DNA from: Jannaschia marina
GTDB lineage: Bacteria > Pseudomonadota > Alphaproteobacteria > Rhodobacterales > Rhodobacteraceae
Direction: 5' to 3'
Assembly: GCF_013404595.1 (NCBI RefSeq)
Contig: NZ_JABVAX010000007.1
Coordinates: 124,001-188,000, forward strand
DNA: 64,000 bases
Shown here: positions 33,733 through 42,569 of the stretch, piece after piece
Layout: every line of letters starts with the position of its first letter
Position numbering within the stretch: position 1 is the stretch's first letter
Position numbers and translations under genes: made by a program
The notes under the pieces: generated by a model
Database searches by the model: none
Told to the model about the DNA's origin: nothing
What the model saw: the letters and a program-made list of their open reading frames with translations, nothing else

Positions 33733-35568
33733 TCAGGCCGCGTCGGCGGGTTTCGGAAGCACGTAGGTGCCCGGTGCCGGCGCGAGTACGGGGTGATCCT
33801 TACCGCCAGGTGTGCGCGCATTGATCTTGCGGCCCGACCGCTTGCCGAGCCAGGCCTCCCAGCGCGGCCACCAGGACCCCTCGTGGAAATCGGCCGCCTC
33901 GAGCCAGGCTTCGGCCGTCTCGGCGTCGTCGGCGTCGTTCACGTAGTGGCCGTACTTGCCCTTCGACGGCGGGTTCACGATTCCGGCGATGTGCCCCGAC
34001 TGCGAGAGGATGAAGGTCTTGTCGTCGGATCCGAACTTGCGCGCCGTCTGCCAGGCCCCGCGCCAATGGGCGATGTGGTCGGTCTCGCAGGCGATGTCGC
34101 AGAGCGGCACGGTCACGTCGGAGAGGGCCAGATCATCTTCGCCAAGAAGGCTGAAGCGCCCCTCGGCCAGCTCGTTGCCGACGCAGAGCTTGCGGAGGTA
34201 CTGCGTCACCATCGGCCCGGGAAGGTTCGTGCCGTCGCCGTTCCAGTAGAGCAGGTCGAAGGCCGGCGGGGCCTCCCCCAGCATGTAGGATTTGATCGCC
34301 GGGCCGTAGACCAGATCGTTCGAGCGCAGATAGCTGAAGGTCCGCCCCATGAAGAACTTGTCGAGGTAGCCCTTCGCCTTCCCCTCGCGCTCGATCCCGT
34401 CGATGAAATCGTCGTCTAGGAAGACACCCATTTCGCCCGGATCCTCGAAATCCGCGAGCGTGGTGAAGAACGTGGCCGAGCGGATCGACGTATCGCCGCG
34501 CCGCGACATCAGCGCGAGCGTGGCCGAGAGCGTCGTGCCGGCGATGCAGTAGCCGATAGCGTTGACTTGCTTCTGACCGGTGATCTCCTTGGCGACGTCG
34601 ATCGCGGTCAGGAAGCCCTCGTCGACGTAGTCCTCGAAGGTGGTCTCGGCGTAGTCCCCGTCCGGGTTGACCCAGCTCACGACAAAGAGCGTGTAGCCCT
34701 GGTCGACGATCCACTTGATGAGCGAGTTTTTCTCCTTGAGGTCCAGGATGTAGAACTTGTTGATCCAGGGCGGGAAGAGCACGAGCGGCACCTGATGAAC
34801 CTTCTCGGTCGTGGGTGCGTATTGGATCAGTTCGAACATCCGGTTGCGAAAGACGACGCTGCCCTCGGTCGTGGCGATATTGCCGCCCACCTGAAAGGCC
34901 TCCGGGTCCGAGAGCGTCACGAGCCAGTCGCCGTGGTTCGCCTCGATATCGCGCACGAGGTTCTCGAGCCCCTTCACGAGGCTCTCGCCCTCGGTCTCGA
35001 CCGCGCGCTGCATGGCTTCGGGGTTCGTCGCCAGGAAATTCGTCGGCGCGAAGAGGTCGACGATCTGCTGGCTGAAGAACTCCACCCGGCGCTTGTCGGC
35101 GCGATCGAGCCCCTCGAGATCCTTGACGGTGTCGCGGATCGCCGTCGCGCTGATCTGGTACTGTTGCTTGAGGAAGTTATAGTACGGGTGATCCTGCCAG
35201 AGCGGGTTGGCGAAGCGGCGGTCCTTGGGCTGACTGTCTGGGGCGGCGTGGGGCGTCCCCTGCACGAGCGCGGTCTGCGCCTCGACCGCGTGCTTGAGCG
35301 CCTGACCCCAGTAGCCGACCTGCCGCTCGATCATCTTGCCGGGGTTCGCCGCCATCTCGGCCCAATAGGCGGCCATGGCCTTGGCATAGAGTTCCGGCCC
35401 CGGCCCCTGGAGCCCGTGATCGGCACCGCGCTTGGAAGCGAGCGCCGCGACAAGGCGCTTCGTCAACTCGTCCATCCGCGCAAGGTTGGCGTTCAGCCGC
35501 TCGAGCGCCGCGTGGTTCGTTTCCGTATCGACACGATCCGACCCGTTCCCGTGATCGTCCTTCGACAT
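33733..35568 (-). CDS. phaC: Poly(3-hydroxyalkanoate) synthase, class I
   Basis: Polymerises 3-hydroxybutyryl-CoA into PHB at the granule surface. It has 611 residues, standard for class I. The alpha/beta hydrolase core includes VLFPPWINKFYILDL, the lipase-like box GYCIAGTTLSATLAL with catalytic Cys341, and the Asp/His parts PLCDIACETDHIAHWRG and LSQSGHIAGIVNPPS. The N-terminal region is helical (MAAYWAEMAANPGKM). Divergent from phaZ across about 125 bp that contains a PhaR-like motif. Confidence 0.97.
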   Translation of the reverse strand: MSKDDHGNGSDRVDTETNHAALERLNANLARMDELTKRLVAALASKRGADHGLQGPGPELYAKAMAAYWAEMAANPGKMIERQVGYWGQALKHAVEAQTALVQGTPHAAPDSQPKDRRFANPLWQDHPYYNFLKQQYQISATAIRDTVKDLEGLDRADKRRVEFFSQQIVDLFAPTNFLATNPEAMQRAVETEGESLVKGLENLVRDIEANHGDWLVTLSDPEAFQVGGNIATTEGSVVFRNRMFELIQYAPTTEKVHQVPLVLFPPWINKFYILDLKEKNSLIKWIVDQGYTLFVVSWVNPDGDYAETTFEDYVDEGFLTAIDVAKEITGQKQVNAIGYCIAGTTLSATLALMSRRGDTSIRSATFFTTLADFEDPGEMGVFLDDDFIDGIEREGKAKGYLDKFFMGRTFSYLRSNDLVYGPAIKSYMLGEAPPAFDLLYWNGDGTNLPGPMVTQYLRKLCVGNELAEGRFSLLGEDDLALSDVTVPLCDIACETDHIAHWRGAWQTARKFGSDDKTFILSQSGHIAGIVNPPSKGKYGHYVNDADDAETAEAWLEAADFHEGSWWPRWEAWLGKRSGRKINARTPGGKDHPVLAPAPGTYVLPKPADAA

Positions 35569-35590
35569 TTCTTGCCTTCCCGTCGCAATG

Positions 35591-35600
35591 CTGCAACTGC
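35591..35600. promoter_or_regulatory. PhaR-like motif between phaC and phaZ
   Basis: CTGCAACTGC, with TGC inverted/direct elements (GCAATGCTGCAACTGC). It is a weaker match to the CTGC-N3-4-GCAG consensus, but it sits in the shared phaC/phaZ promoter interval. Confidence 0.35.
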
Positions 35601-35693
35601 TAAGTCAGTTTACCCCGTTTTTACACCGAACGGGCCATGTTTCACAGGGGATGCCACGGCCAACCCCCTGACCGCCATACGGGAGTTCCGCAA

Positions 35694-37019
35694 ATGCGCT
35701 TCATGCTTGCCTACGACATGATGGAAACCGCGCGGAACGCGAACGCTTGGCTCGGCGCGACAGCACGCACGCTTGGCAGCTTCCCCGCGACGGCGATGGC
35801 TCCGCACCCGGGTTTCAAGATGCTTTCCGCCTGGGGCGAGGTGACCGAGCGCAGTTTCGCGCGCATGAACGTGAAGCCCGACTGGAACATCGCGCCCGTC
35901 CCGGGTGACGATCAGCGTGACCATATCGTCGAGATCGAGACCGTGGTCGAACGCCCCTTCGGCGATCTGATCCACTTCGGCGTGCAGGGCCGTGCGCCGA
36001 TGGAGCGGCGAATCCTTCTCGTCGCGCCGATGTCCGGGCACTACGCCACGCTGCTGCGCAGCACGGTCGTCTCGCTCCTGCCCGACGCCGACGTCTGGGT
36101 CACCGACTGGCACAATGCGCGCGACATTCCCGTCTCCGAAGGCAAGTTCGACATCGAAGACTATACCCTCTACCTCGTCGATTTCATGAGGGAGCTCGGG
36201 CCCGACATCAACGTCATCGCCGTCTGCCAACCCGCGCCCCTGACGCTGGCCGCGACCGCCCTTCTGGCCGAGCAGGAGCCCGAGGCCCAGCCCGCCACGC
36301 TCACGCTGATCGGCGGGCCGATCGACCCCGACGCCGCCGCCACCGACGTCACCGACTTCGGCCGCCGCGTCACCATGGGTCAGCTTGAGCAATCGATGCT
36401 CCAGCGCGTGGGCTTCATGTACGAGGGCGTCGGCCGCATGGTCTATCCAGGGCTTCTCCAGCTGACCTCCTTCATGTCGATGAATGCCGAGAAGCACGGC
36501 ACCGCGATGTGGAACCAGGTCCTCGCCGTCGCGCAGGGCACCGCCTCCGACCACGACAAGCACAACAAGTTCTACGACGAGTACCTCTCGGTCATGGACA
36601 TGCCGGCCGAGTTCTACCTCTCGACCGTCGAGCGCATCTTCAAAGGCCTAGAGATCGCCCAGAACCGCTTCACCGTGAAAGGCCACCACGTCGACATCGG
36701 CAAGATAACCGACGTGGCCGTCAAGACGGTCGAGGGCGGCAAGGACGACATATCCGCCCCCGGCCAATGCGTCGCGGCCCACGACCTTCTGACCGGACTG
36801 CCGGACCGGATGAAGGCCAACTACATCGAGCCAGACGCGGGCCATTACGGCATCTTCGCCGGCGGCAGCTGGCGGCGGAATATCCGGCCTCTCGTGCTCG
36901 ACTTCATCGACGCGAACACCGGTCGGCACCCACGCAAGGGTAAGGCGAAGCCGCGTCTGCGCAGCGTCGCGACCGGCACGCCCGATGCACCGATCGGGGA
37001 CGGCAAGGTCGCGATCTGA
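35694..37019 (+). CDS. phaZ: Intracellular PHB depolymerase
   Basis: Mobilises stored PHB. Start ATG at 35694 (MRFMLAYDMMETARNANAW), preceded by GGGAG; the upstream in-frame ATG lacks this SD. The alpha/beta hydrolase motifs are PMSGHYATLLRSTVVSLL, VTDWHNARDIPV and the nucleophile region IAVCQPAPLTLAATALL with Cys178. The C-terminal lid and catalytic His region is EPDAGHYGIFAGGSWR. 441 residues. Its stop overlaps the next gene (TGATG at 37017-37021). Confidence 0.93.
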   Translation: MRFMLAYDMMETARNANAWLGATARTLGSFPATAMAPHPGFKMLSAWGEVTERSFARMNVKPDWNIAPVPGDDQRDHIVEIETVVERPFGDLIHFGVQGRAPMERRILLVAPMSGHYATLLRSTVVSLLPDADVWVTDWHNARDIPVSEGKFDIEDYTLYLVDFMRELGPDINVIAVCQPAPLTLAATALLAEQEPEAQPATLTLIGGPIDPDAAATDVTDFGRRVTMGQLEQSMLQRVGFMYEGVGRMVYPGLLQLTSFMSMNAEKHGTAMWNQVLAVAQGTASDHDKHNKFYDEYLSVMDMPAEFYLSTVERIFKGLEIAQNRFTVKGHHVDIGKITDVAVKTVEGGKDDISAPGQCVAAHDLLTGLPDRMKANYIEPDAGHYGIFAGGSWRRNIRPLVLDFIDANTGRHPRKGKAKPRLRSVATGTPDAPIGDGKVAI

Positions 37020-37603
37020 TGGCGGCGGAGGGCGAGACCCTCGGCTTCGCCTGCACCTGCGGCCGCCTGCGCGGCGAGGTGCGCGACGTCTCGCCCGCCG
37101 CCTACACCCACATCGTCTGCCACTGCCGCGACTGTCGCTCGGCCTATACTCACCTCGGCCTCGCCGACCCGGAGAAGGTCGGCATCCTGCAGACGACGCA
37201 GGACCGTATCCGCATCACCGAAGGCGGCGAGCACCTGCGGGTCTTCCGCCACACGCCGAAGGGGGCGCTGCGCTGGTTCGCGACCTGCTGCGACACGCCG
37301 CTGTTCTATACCCCGCTGAAGGCGCGGCTCGTACATGTCGGTCTCAATACGGACCGGCTCGAAACTCCGGACGCCGTGGGCGAACCAGTGGCAGAGGCCT
37401 ATATCCCAGCGCCCGGCGGCAAAGTGAAGAACCGCGGGCTCGGGCGCATGGTCGGCCGCATGGTGACCAGGATGGCCGCCAAGAACCTCAGCGGGGAATG
37501 GCGCGACACGCCCTTCTTCGAGGAGGATGGCACGCCCGCCCGCGCGCCACGTGTCCTCAGCCGCGAGGATCGGGCCGCCGCTCTGATGGGCGTGGGTCGT
37601 TAG
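37019..37603 (+). CDS. GFA/DUF6151-like zinc protein
   Basis: A 194-residue protein with the N-terminal metal motif FACTCGRLRGEV...CHCRDCRSAY and a later CC pair (ATCCDTPLFY), the pattern of glutathione-dependent formaldehyde-activating (GFA) domain proteins. The C-terminal part with GRMVGRMVTRMAAKNL is basic and outside the GFA fold. It is coupled to phaZ by a one-base overlap, so it is expressed with PHB mobilisation. GFA proteins are zinc proteins of mostly unknown substrate; formaldehyde activity should not be assumed. Confidence 0.75.
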   Translation: MAAEGETLGFACTCGRLRGEVRDVSPAAYTHIVCHCRDCRSAYTHLGLADPEKVGILQTTQDRIRITEGGEHLRVFRHTPKGALRWFATCCDTPLFYTPLKARLVHVGLNTDRLETPDAVGEPVAEAYIPAPGGKVKNRGLGRMVGRMVTRMAAKNLSGEWRDTPFFEEDGTPARAPRVLSREDRAAALMGVGR

Positions 37604-37663
37604 CCCCGATCGTTATAAATTTCTGAAAATATTCAATACTTTGCCATGGGGTTGCCACAATCA

Positions 37664-37700
37664 CGCCCCGGGTCTTAATCCGTTCTTAAGACCTGGGGCG
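37664..37700. repeat. Long inverted repeat upstream of the histidine kinase
   Basis: CGCCCCGGGTCTTAA (37664-37678) and TTAAGACCTGGGGCG (37686-37700), 15-bp arms with one mismatch around a 7-bp loop. It lies in an AT-rich gap 80-115 bp before the kinase ATG and has no T-tract on the plus strand. It may be an operator or a terminator of the phaZ-GFA transcript. Confidence 0.6.
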
Positions 37701-37779
37701 GCAATGTGACGACGTGGCGGAGAACCCGTCGGACCAGAGCGGGAGAACCCACGCGTCCTGCAAACCTTTGGGTATTGTC

Positions 37780-38871
37780 ATGCTCGAAAACCTCGATCCC
37801 GAAAGCCTGGTCTGGCGCATCACGCCCGACCTGCTCGCCGTCACCGACGCTGACGGCATCTTCAAGCGCACGAACCCCGCGTGGCTCGAAACGCTCGGGC
37901 GTATGCCGGACGACATCGAAAGTCGGCTTTTCTTCGATTTCGTCCATCCCGACGACATCGCCAAGACGGCCAAGGCCTTCGTCGACATTCAATGCGGCCG
38001 CCCAATCCTCGGCTTCGAGAACCGTTATCGCCACAAGGACGGAAGCTACCGCTGGCTGTCCTGGAACGCCGTTCCCTGCGACGGCGTCTATTATTGCTCC
38101 GCCCGCGACGTGACCCGCGCGAAAGAGGACGAATCCGTTCGCGCCCGGCAGGCAGCCGAAGCGCAGTTACGGGAGCAGTTTATCTCGATCCTCGGGCATG
38201 ACCTGCGCAATCCGCTGGCCGGGGCCGCCTGCGCGATGGAGTTCCTGCGTGACCGGGAGGAGCTGAGCGACCGGGGGCACATCGTCCTCGGCACGGCGGA
38301 AGAGGCGTTGCAGCGCATGTGCCGTCTCATCGACGACGTGCTCGACTTCGCCCGCGCCCGTCTCGGCGGCGACATCGGGATCGAGACCCAACAGGGCGTC
38401 GCCCTGCGCCACGTCCTCGCCCATACGGTCGCCGAGCTTCGACTGGCGCACCCCGAAACGACGTTCGAGGAGATCTATGCCTTCGCCGATCCGGTCACCT
38501 GTGATCCCGATCGCATCGCGCAGGTCATCTCGAACCTTCTTGCCAATGCCGTCTTCCACGGCGAGCCGGGTGGAACCGTGCGCATCCACGCACGGGACAT
38601 CGGTGCCGACCTCTCGATCGCTGTGACGAACCGCGGCGGTCAGATCCCCCCGGCGGTGAAGGCCCTGCTCTTCGAGCCCTTCAAACGCGCCGAACCCGGC
38701 AGCAGCCAGAACGGCCTCGGTCTCGGTCTCTTCATCTCCAAGCAGATCGCCGACCGCCACAGCGGCGACATAGAGGTGATCTCGGGCGACGGCGAGACGA
38801 CCTTCACCCTGCGCCTGCCCCGCGGTCCGCGCCTCGTCGTTCCTCAGGACACCCTGCGGGTCTGCGCCTGA
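37780..38871 (+). CDS. PAS-domain sensor histidine kinase (orphan)
   Basis: A 363-residue cytoplasmic kinase. The N-terminal PAS domain (WRITPDLLAVTDADGIFKRT, FDFVHPDDIAKTAKAF, YRWLSWNAVPCDG) is followed by a coiled coil. The HisKA box is FISILGHDLRNPLAGA, with phospho-acceptor His140. The ATPase domain has VISNLLANAVFHG (N box) and SQNGLGLGLFISKQIADRH (G boxes). No transmembrane segment, so it senses an internal signal. No response regulator is adjacent. The start at 37780 (ATG) is preferred over a GTG at 37714 because it begins MLENLDPESLVWRI directly before the PAS fold. Confidence 0.88.
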   Translation: MLENLDPESLVWRITPDLLAVTDADGIFKRTNPAWLETLGRMPDDIESRLFFDFVHPDDIAKTAKAFVDIQCGRPILGFENRYRHKDGSYRWLSWNAVPCDGVYYCSARDVTRAKEDESVRARQAAEAQLREQFISILGHDLRNPLAGAACAMEFLRDREELSDRGHIVLGTAEEALQRMCRLIDDVLDFARARLGGDIGIETQQGVALRHVLAHTVAELRLAHPETTFEEIYAFADPVTCDPDRIAQVISNLLANAVFHGEPGGTVRIHARDIGADLSIAVTNRGGQIPPAVKALLFEPFKRAEPGSSQNGLGLGLFISKQIADRHSGDIEVISGDGETTFTLRLPRGPRLVVPQDTLRVCA

Positions 38872-38959
38872 GCGGCGAAGCCAACCCGACACGCACCGCG
38901 GCGCGCGCGCCTTCGTATAGACGCCTCCACCGTGGTGGCGACGGCACGCGGGTCGATAC

Positions 38960-38989
38960 GCAAAAACGCCGAGGCACGGCCCCGGCGTT
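38960..38989 (-). terminator. Second hairpin downstream of aapP
   Basis: Arms AACGCCG (38965-38971) and CGGCGTT (38983-38989). On the minus strand the stem is followed by TTTTG. It is tandem with the stronger terminator at 38996-39022. Confidence 0.45.
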
Positions 38990-38995
38990 CGAGAT

Positions 38996-39022
38996 GGAAA
39001 AACTGCCCCGAGACCGGGGCAG
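38996..39022 (-). terminator. Rho-independent terminator of the aap operon
   Basis: On the minus strand CTGCCCCG-GTCT-CGGGGCAG (39022-39003) followed by TTTTTCC, 9 bp after the aapP stop. Confidence 0.85.
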
Positions 39023-39030
39023 TCCGACGA

Positions 39031-39810
39031 TCAATGCCCGAGAATCTGGCTCAGGAATAGCTTGGTGCGGTCGTTCTGAGGGCTGGTGAAGAACGGCTCC
39101 GGCGCGTTCTGCTCCACGATCTGGCCCGCGTCCATGAAGATCACGCGGTTCGCGACCTGACGGGCAAAGCCCATCTCGTGGGTCACGCAGAGCATGGTCA
39201 TCCCCTCCTCGGCGAGCTGGATCATCGTATCCAGCACCTCCTTGATCATCTCGGGGTCGAGCGCCGAGGTCGGCTCGTCGAAGAGCATGATCCGCGGTTT
39301 CATGCAGAGCGAGCGCGCGATGGCCACCCGCTGCTGCTGACCGCCCGAGAGCTGGCCGGGGTACTTGTTCGCCTGATCCGGGATCTTGACCTTCTCGAGG
39401 AAGTACATCGCCGTTTCCTCGGCTTCCTTCTTCGGCGTCTTGCGCACCCAGATCGGGGCCAGCGTGCAGTTCTCGAGGATCGTCAGATGCGGGAAGAGGT
39501 TGAAGTGCTGGAAGCACATGCCGACCTCGGACCGGATCTTGTCGATGTTCTTGAGATCCGACGACAGCGGCACCCCGTCCACGACGATGGAGCCCTGCTG
39601 GTGCTCCTCGAGCGCGTTGATGCAGCGGATCAGCGTCGATTTCCCCGAGCCCGAGGGCCCGCAGATGACGATGCGCTCGCCGCGCTGAACCGTCAGGTCG
39701 ATGTCGCGCAACACGTGGAACTGGCCGTACCACTTGTTCATGTTGCGGATCTCGATGGCGACCTCGTCGGAGACGGTCATTCCACCCGGGTTGGTATCGG
39801 TCATAGCCAT
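39031..39810 (-). CDS. aapP: General L-amino acid ABC transporter, ATP-binding protein
   Basis: ATPase of a polar amino-acid uptake system (PAAT family). Walker A is [20 protein letters not shown], the signature is [19 protein letters not shown], Walker B is [16 protein letters not shown], and the switch is VTHEMGFA. 259 residues. Last gene of aapJQMP, 13 bp after aapM, and followed by tandem terminators. Alternative ATG starts occur a few codons in; the first is used here because it keeps the usual length. Confidence 0.95.
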   Translation of the reverse strand: MAMTDTNPGGMTVSDEVAIEIRNMNKWYGQFHVLRDIDLTVQRGERIVICGPSGSGKSTLIRCINALEEHQQGSIVVDGVPLSSDLKNIDKIRSEVGMCFQHFNLFPHLTILENCTLAPIWVRKTPKKEAEETAMYFLEKVKIPDQANKYPGQLSGGQQQRVAIARSLCMKPRIMLFDEPTSALDPEMIKEVLDTMIQLAEEGMTMLCVTHEMGFARQVANRVIFMDAGQIVEQNAPEPFFTSPQNDRTKLFLSQILGH

Positions 39811-39823
39811 GGGTCAGGCCCCC

Positions 39824-41122
39824 TCAACGATGGTCGGTTCGCAGCTGGCGCTCGAGCCATTGCGAATATTGCGAAATGCCGTAGCAGACGACGAAGAAGA
39901 GCACGCAGGCCGCGGCCCAGAGCTCCCAGTAGACGCCGACCCAGGCGGTCGACGACAGGATCGGGCCCCGGATCATGCCCACGAGGTCGAACATCGAGAT
40001 GACCGAGACCAGCGTGGTATCCTTGAAGAGGCCTACGGCCACGTTCACGATGCCCGGGATCGAGATCTTGAGCGCCTGCGGCAGGATGATGAGCCGCATC
40101 GCCTGCGGGTAGTCGAGGCCAAGGCTGTCCGCCGCCTCGTACTGCCCCTTGGGCAGCGCGGCGAGGCCGCCCCGGATCACCTCGGCGATATAGGCCGAGG
40201 AGAACATGGTGATCATGATGATCACCCGCACGATCAGGTCGAAGTTCGTGCCCGGCGGCAGGAAGTAGGCCAGTACCACGTTCGCCACGAAGAGAAGCGT
40301 GATGAGCGGCACGCCCCGCACGAACTCGATGAACACCACGCAGAAGCCCTTGACGATCGGCAGGCGCGACTGCCGGCCGAGCGCCAGCACGATGCCGATC
40401 GGGATCGAGAGCGACACGCAGACGAGGCCGAGGATCATGTTGAGCATGAAGCCCCCCATCTCGCGCGACGGCACACTGGTGATCCGCAGCCAGCCGGGCT
40501 CTTCCGAAGCGACGAAGTCCCCGATGAAGGCGACGATCGCGAAGGCGACGAGCCCGATGGCGAGCCCCGCGACGAAACCGAAGCGCTTCTCGCCCTCCTT
40601 GAAGGCGAAGAAGGCCGCGACGAAGGCGAGGAGCAGGAAGATCGGCGTGATGGCCGTGCCCCCCCAGATCAGCCAGAAGGCCACGAAGGGATAGAGCGCC
40701 GTGAAGACGAGCATCCAGCGCGGCAGCTTGAAGAAGAGCACCGGCGGCACCGCCAGGAAGAGCAGCGCAAAGGCGAGCGTCGGCCGCCAGTAGAGCTCGC
40801 TCGGGTACTGGAACCCGAAGAGGAGCTGCGCCCAGCGCTCGCGGAGGACGGCGAAGCAGCCGCCGCCGTTGCCCTGCAGCACTTCGCGGCAATCCCGGAT
40901 CGACGCGCCCTCCCAGGTGCCGTTGACGATCCAGGGGATCAGACCCGACAGCAGGTAGAAGATGATGAAGACGCCGATAACGGTCATGATCGTGTTTACG
41001 ACGCCCGAGAAGAGGTTCTCCCGCATCCATTTGACCACCCCCGTCTCGGCCGCGGGCGGGGGCGCGGGCGGGATCTCGGAGTCGCGGACGAAGGCGACGG
41101 AATGTGCGTGTGCGTCACTCAT
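39824..41122 (-). CDS. aapM: General L-amino acid ABC transporter, permease AapM
   Basis: A 432-residue inner-membrane permease. The N-terminal cytoplasmic part (VVKWMRENLFSGVVNTIM) is followed by eight or so hydrophobic segments. The C-terminal inner-membrane-complex loop carries AEVIRGGLAALPKGQYEAA and LGLDYPQAMRLIILPQALK, the EAA-motif region contacting AapP. The extended N-terminal part with extra spans is typical of AapM. Its start lies 2 bp after the aapQ stop. Confidence 0.95.
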   Translation of the reverse strand: MSDAHAHSVAFVRDSEIPPAPPPAAETGVVKWMRENLFSGVVNTIMTVIGVFIIFYLLSGLIPWIVNGTWEGASIRDCREVLQGNGGGCFAVLRERWAQLLFGFQYPSELYWRPTLAFALLFLAVPPVLFFKLPRWMLVFTALYPFVAFWLIWGGTAITPIFLLLAFVAAFFAFKEGEKRFGFVAGLAIGLVAFAIVAFIGDFVASEEPGWLRITSVPSREMGGFMLNMILGLVCVSLSIPIGIVLALGRQSRLPIVKGFCVVFIEFVRGVPLITLLFVANVVLAYFLPPGTNFDLIVRVIIMITMFSSAYIAEVIRGGLAALPKGQYEAADSLGLDYPQAMRLIILPQALKISIPGIVNVAVGLFKDTTLVSVISMFDLVGMIRGPILSSTAWVGVYWELWAAACVLFFVVCYGISQYSQWLERQLRTDHR

Positions 41123-41123
41123 G

Positions 41124-42416
41124 TCAGCGCTCCTTCAACTTCACGGAGTTGTTGTAGACGTTCATGATCGCCGAGATGGCGAGGCTGAAGGTCAGGTAGA
41201 ACGCCATCAGGAGCAGGATGCACTCGAGCGCGCGGCCCGTCTGGTTGAGCGTGATGCCCCCGAGCGTGCCCGTGAGGTCCATGTAGCCCACGGCAATGGC
41301 AAGCGAGGTGTTCTTGGTGATGTTGAGATACTGCGAGATGAGCGGCGGGATGATGACCCGGAGCGCCTGCGGCAGCACGACGAGCGACATGATCCGGCGC
41401 GGGCGCAGGCCCAGTGCGGCGGCCGCTTCGGTCTGGCCCTTGGAGACGGCCAGGATGCCGGCGCGCACGTTCTCGGCGATGAAGGCCCCGGTGTAGATCG
41501 AGAGCGCGAACCAGAGCGCGAGCAGCGGGTTCTGAAGGACGATCCCGCCCCGGAAGTTGAAGCCCTGGAGGGTCGGTATCTCCCATCGCAGGCCGAGGAT
41601 CCAGAGCGTCACGGCGATGGGCACGATCCAGGCGGCAGCCGTGAAGTACCAGGTTTTCGGCCTGATACCGGTGGTCAGCTGCTGGCGCGACGCCCAGACG
41701 GAGATTCCCTTGGCGATTGCGAAGGATGCCAGAAGGACGCCGAACACGATCAGCCAGTTGGCCGATGACGTGACCTCCTGCGCGACGAGTGTCGATACCC
41801 CGTCGACTTCGACGGCCGCGGGCTCCTGTGCGCCGATGCCCTCGGTGAAATAGGGTCGTGGAATGTAAACGCCCCGGTTTGTCGCCGCGACGACCCCGAA
41901 GAGGGGCGAATAGGCTGCATCCTCGCCGCGATATTCGCGGGGTTGCGGCAGGACGTTGGCCGCGACCGTGAAGATGATGATGATCCAGATCAGGACGGGG
42001 ATGTTGCGGAAGATCTCGACGTAGATCGACATGAGCTTCCGGATGATCCAGTTGTTCGAGAGCCGGAGGACACCGGCGATCACGCCGAAGACCGTAGCTG
42101 TCGCGCAGGCGAGGAAGGCCACGATCAGCGTGTTGATCGCACCCACGATGGACGCGCGCAGGTGCGACGACTGGCTGTTGTACTCGATCGGCCGCTGGCC
42201 GATGTCGTAGCCGGCCTGATCCTGCAGGAATCCGAAGTTGATTCCGACTTCCTGCAGTACCGGATTGTTGATCGCATTGTTGATGAGCCAGCCGAAGCTG
42301 AAGATCAGTGCAAGGAGCGCGATGAACTGGAAGGTATAGCTGCGATAGCGTGTGTCGTTGATCAGCTGCCCGATGCGAAAGCCATCCGCCTGCGGCGGGT
42401 CTGTCATCGTGGTCAT
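41124..42416 (-). CDS. aapQ: General L-amino acid ABC transporter, permease AapQ
   Basis: A 430-residue permease partner of AapM. YRSYTFQFIALLALIFSFGW opens the membrane domain. The periplasmic insert includes QDQAGYDIGQRPIEYNSQSS, a segment typical of AapQ. The C-terminal EAA loop is AENVRAGILAVSKGQTEAA and LGLRPRRIMSLVVLPQALR. It is separated from aapJ by a perfect hairpin (42526-42556), so it is expressed at a lower level. Confidence 0.95.
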   Translation of the reverse strand: MTTMTDPPQADGFRIGQLINDTRYRSYTFQFIALLALIFSFGWLINNAINNPVLQEVGINFGFLQDQAGYDIGQRPIEYNSQSSHLRASIVGAINTLIVAFLACATATVFGVIAGVLRLSNNWIIRKLMSIYVEIFRNIPVLIWIIIIFTVAANVLPQPREYRGEDAAYSPLFGVVAATNRGVYIPRPYFTEGIGAQEPAAVEVDGVSTLVAQEVTSSANWLIVFGVLLASFAIAKGISVWASRQQLTTGIRPKTWYFTAAAWIVPIAVTLWILGLRWEIPTLQGFNFRGGIVLQNPLLALWFALSIYTGAFIAENVRAGILAVSKGQTEAAAALGLRPRRIMSLVVLPQALRVIIPPLISQYLNITKNTSLAIAVGYMDLTGTLGGITLNQTGRALECILLLMAFYLTFSLAISAIMNVYNNSVKLKER

Positions 42417-42525
42417 TCTGTTTTCCCCGTGTTCCCCTGGTTTCCCGGACGCGGGCCGTTCAGCCTCTCATCCGCGGGGTCGTTCGTCGCCCCGCCCTCT
42501 TCCCAGAGAATTATTGTATGCCGGA

Positions 42526-42556
42526 TGGAAGAAGGGCGCGGATCGCTCCGCGCCCT
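42526..42556 (-). terminator. Attenuating terminator between aapJ and aapQ
   Basis: Perfect 10-bp arms on the minus strand, AGGGCGCGGA-GCGA-TCCGCGCCCT (42556-42533), then TTCTTCC. Placed 14 bp after the aapJ stop; this is the usual device for making more binding protein than permease. Confidence 0.75.
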
Positions 42557-42569
42557 CCGGTGCCGACCC

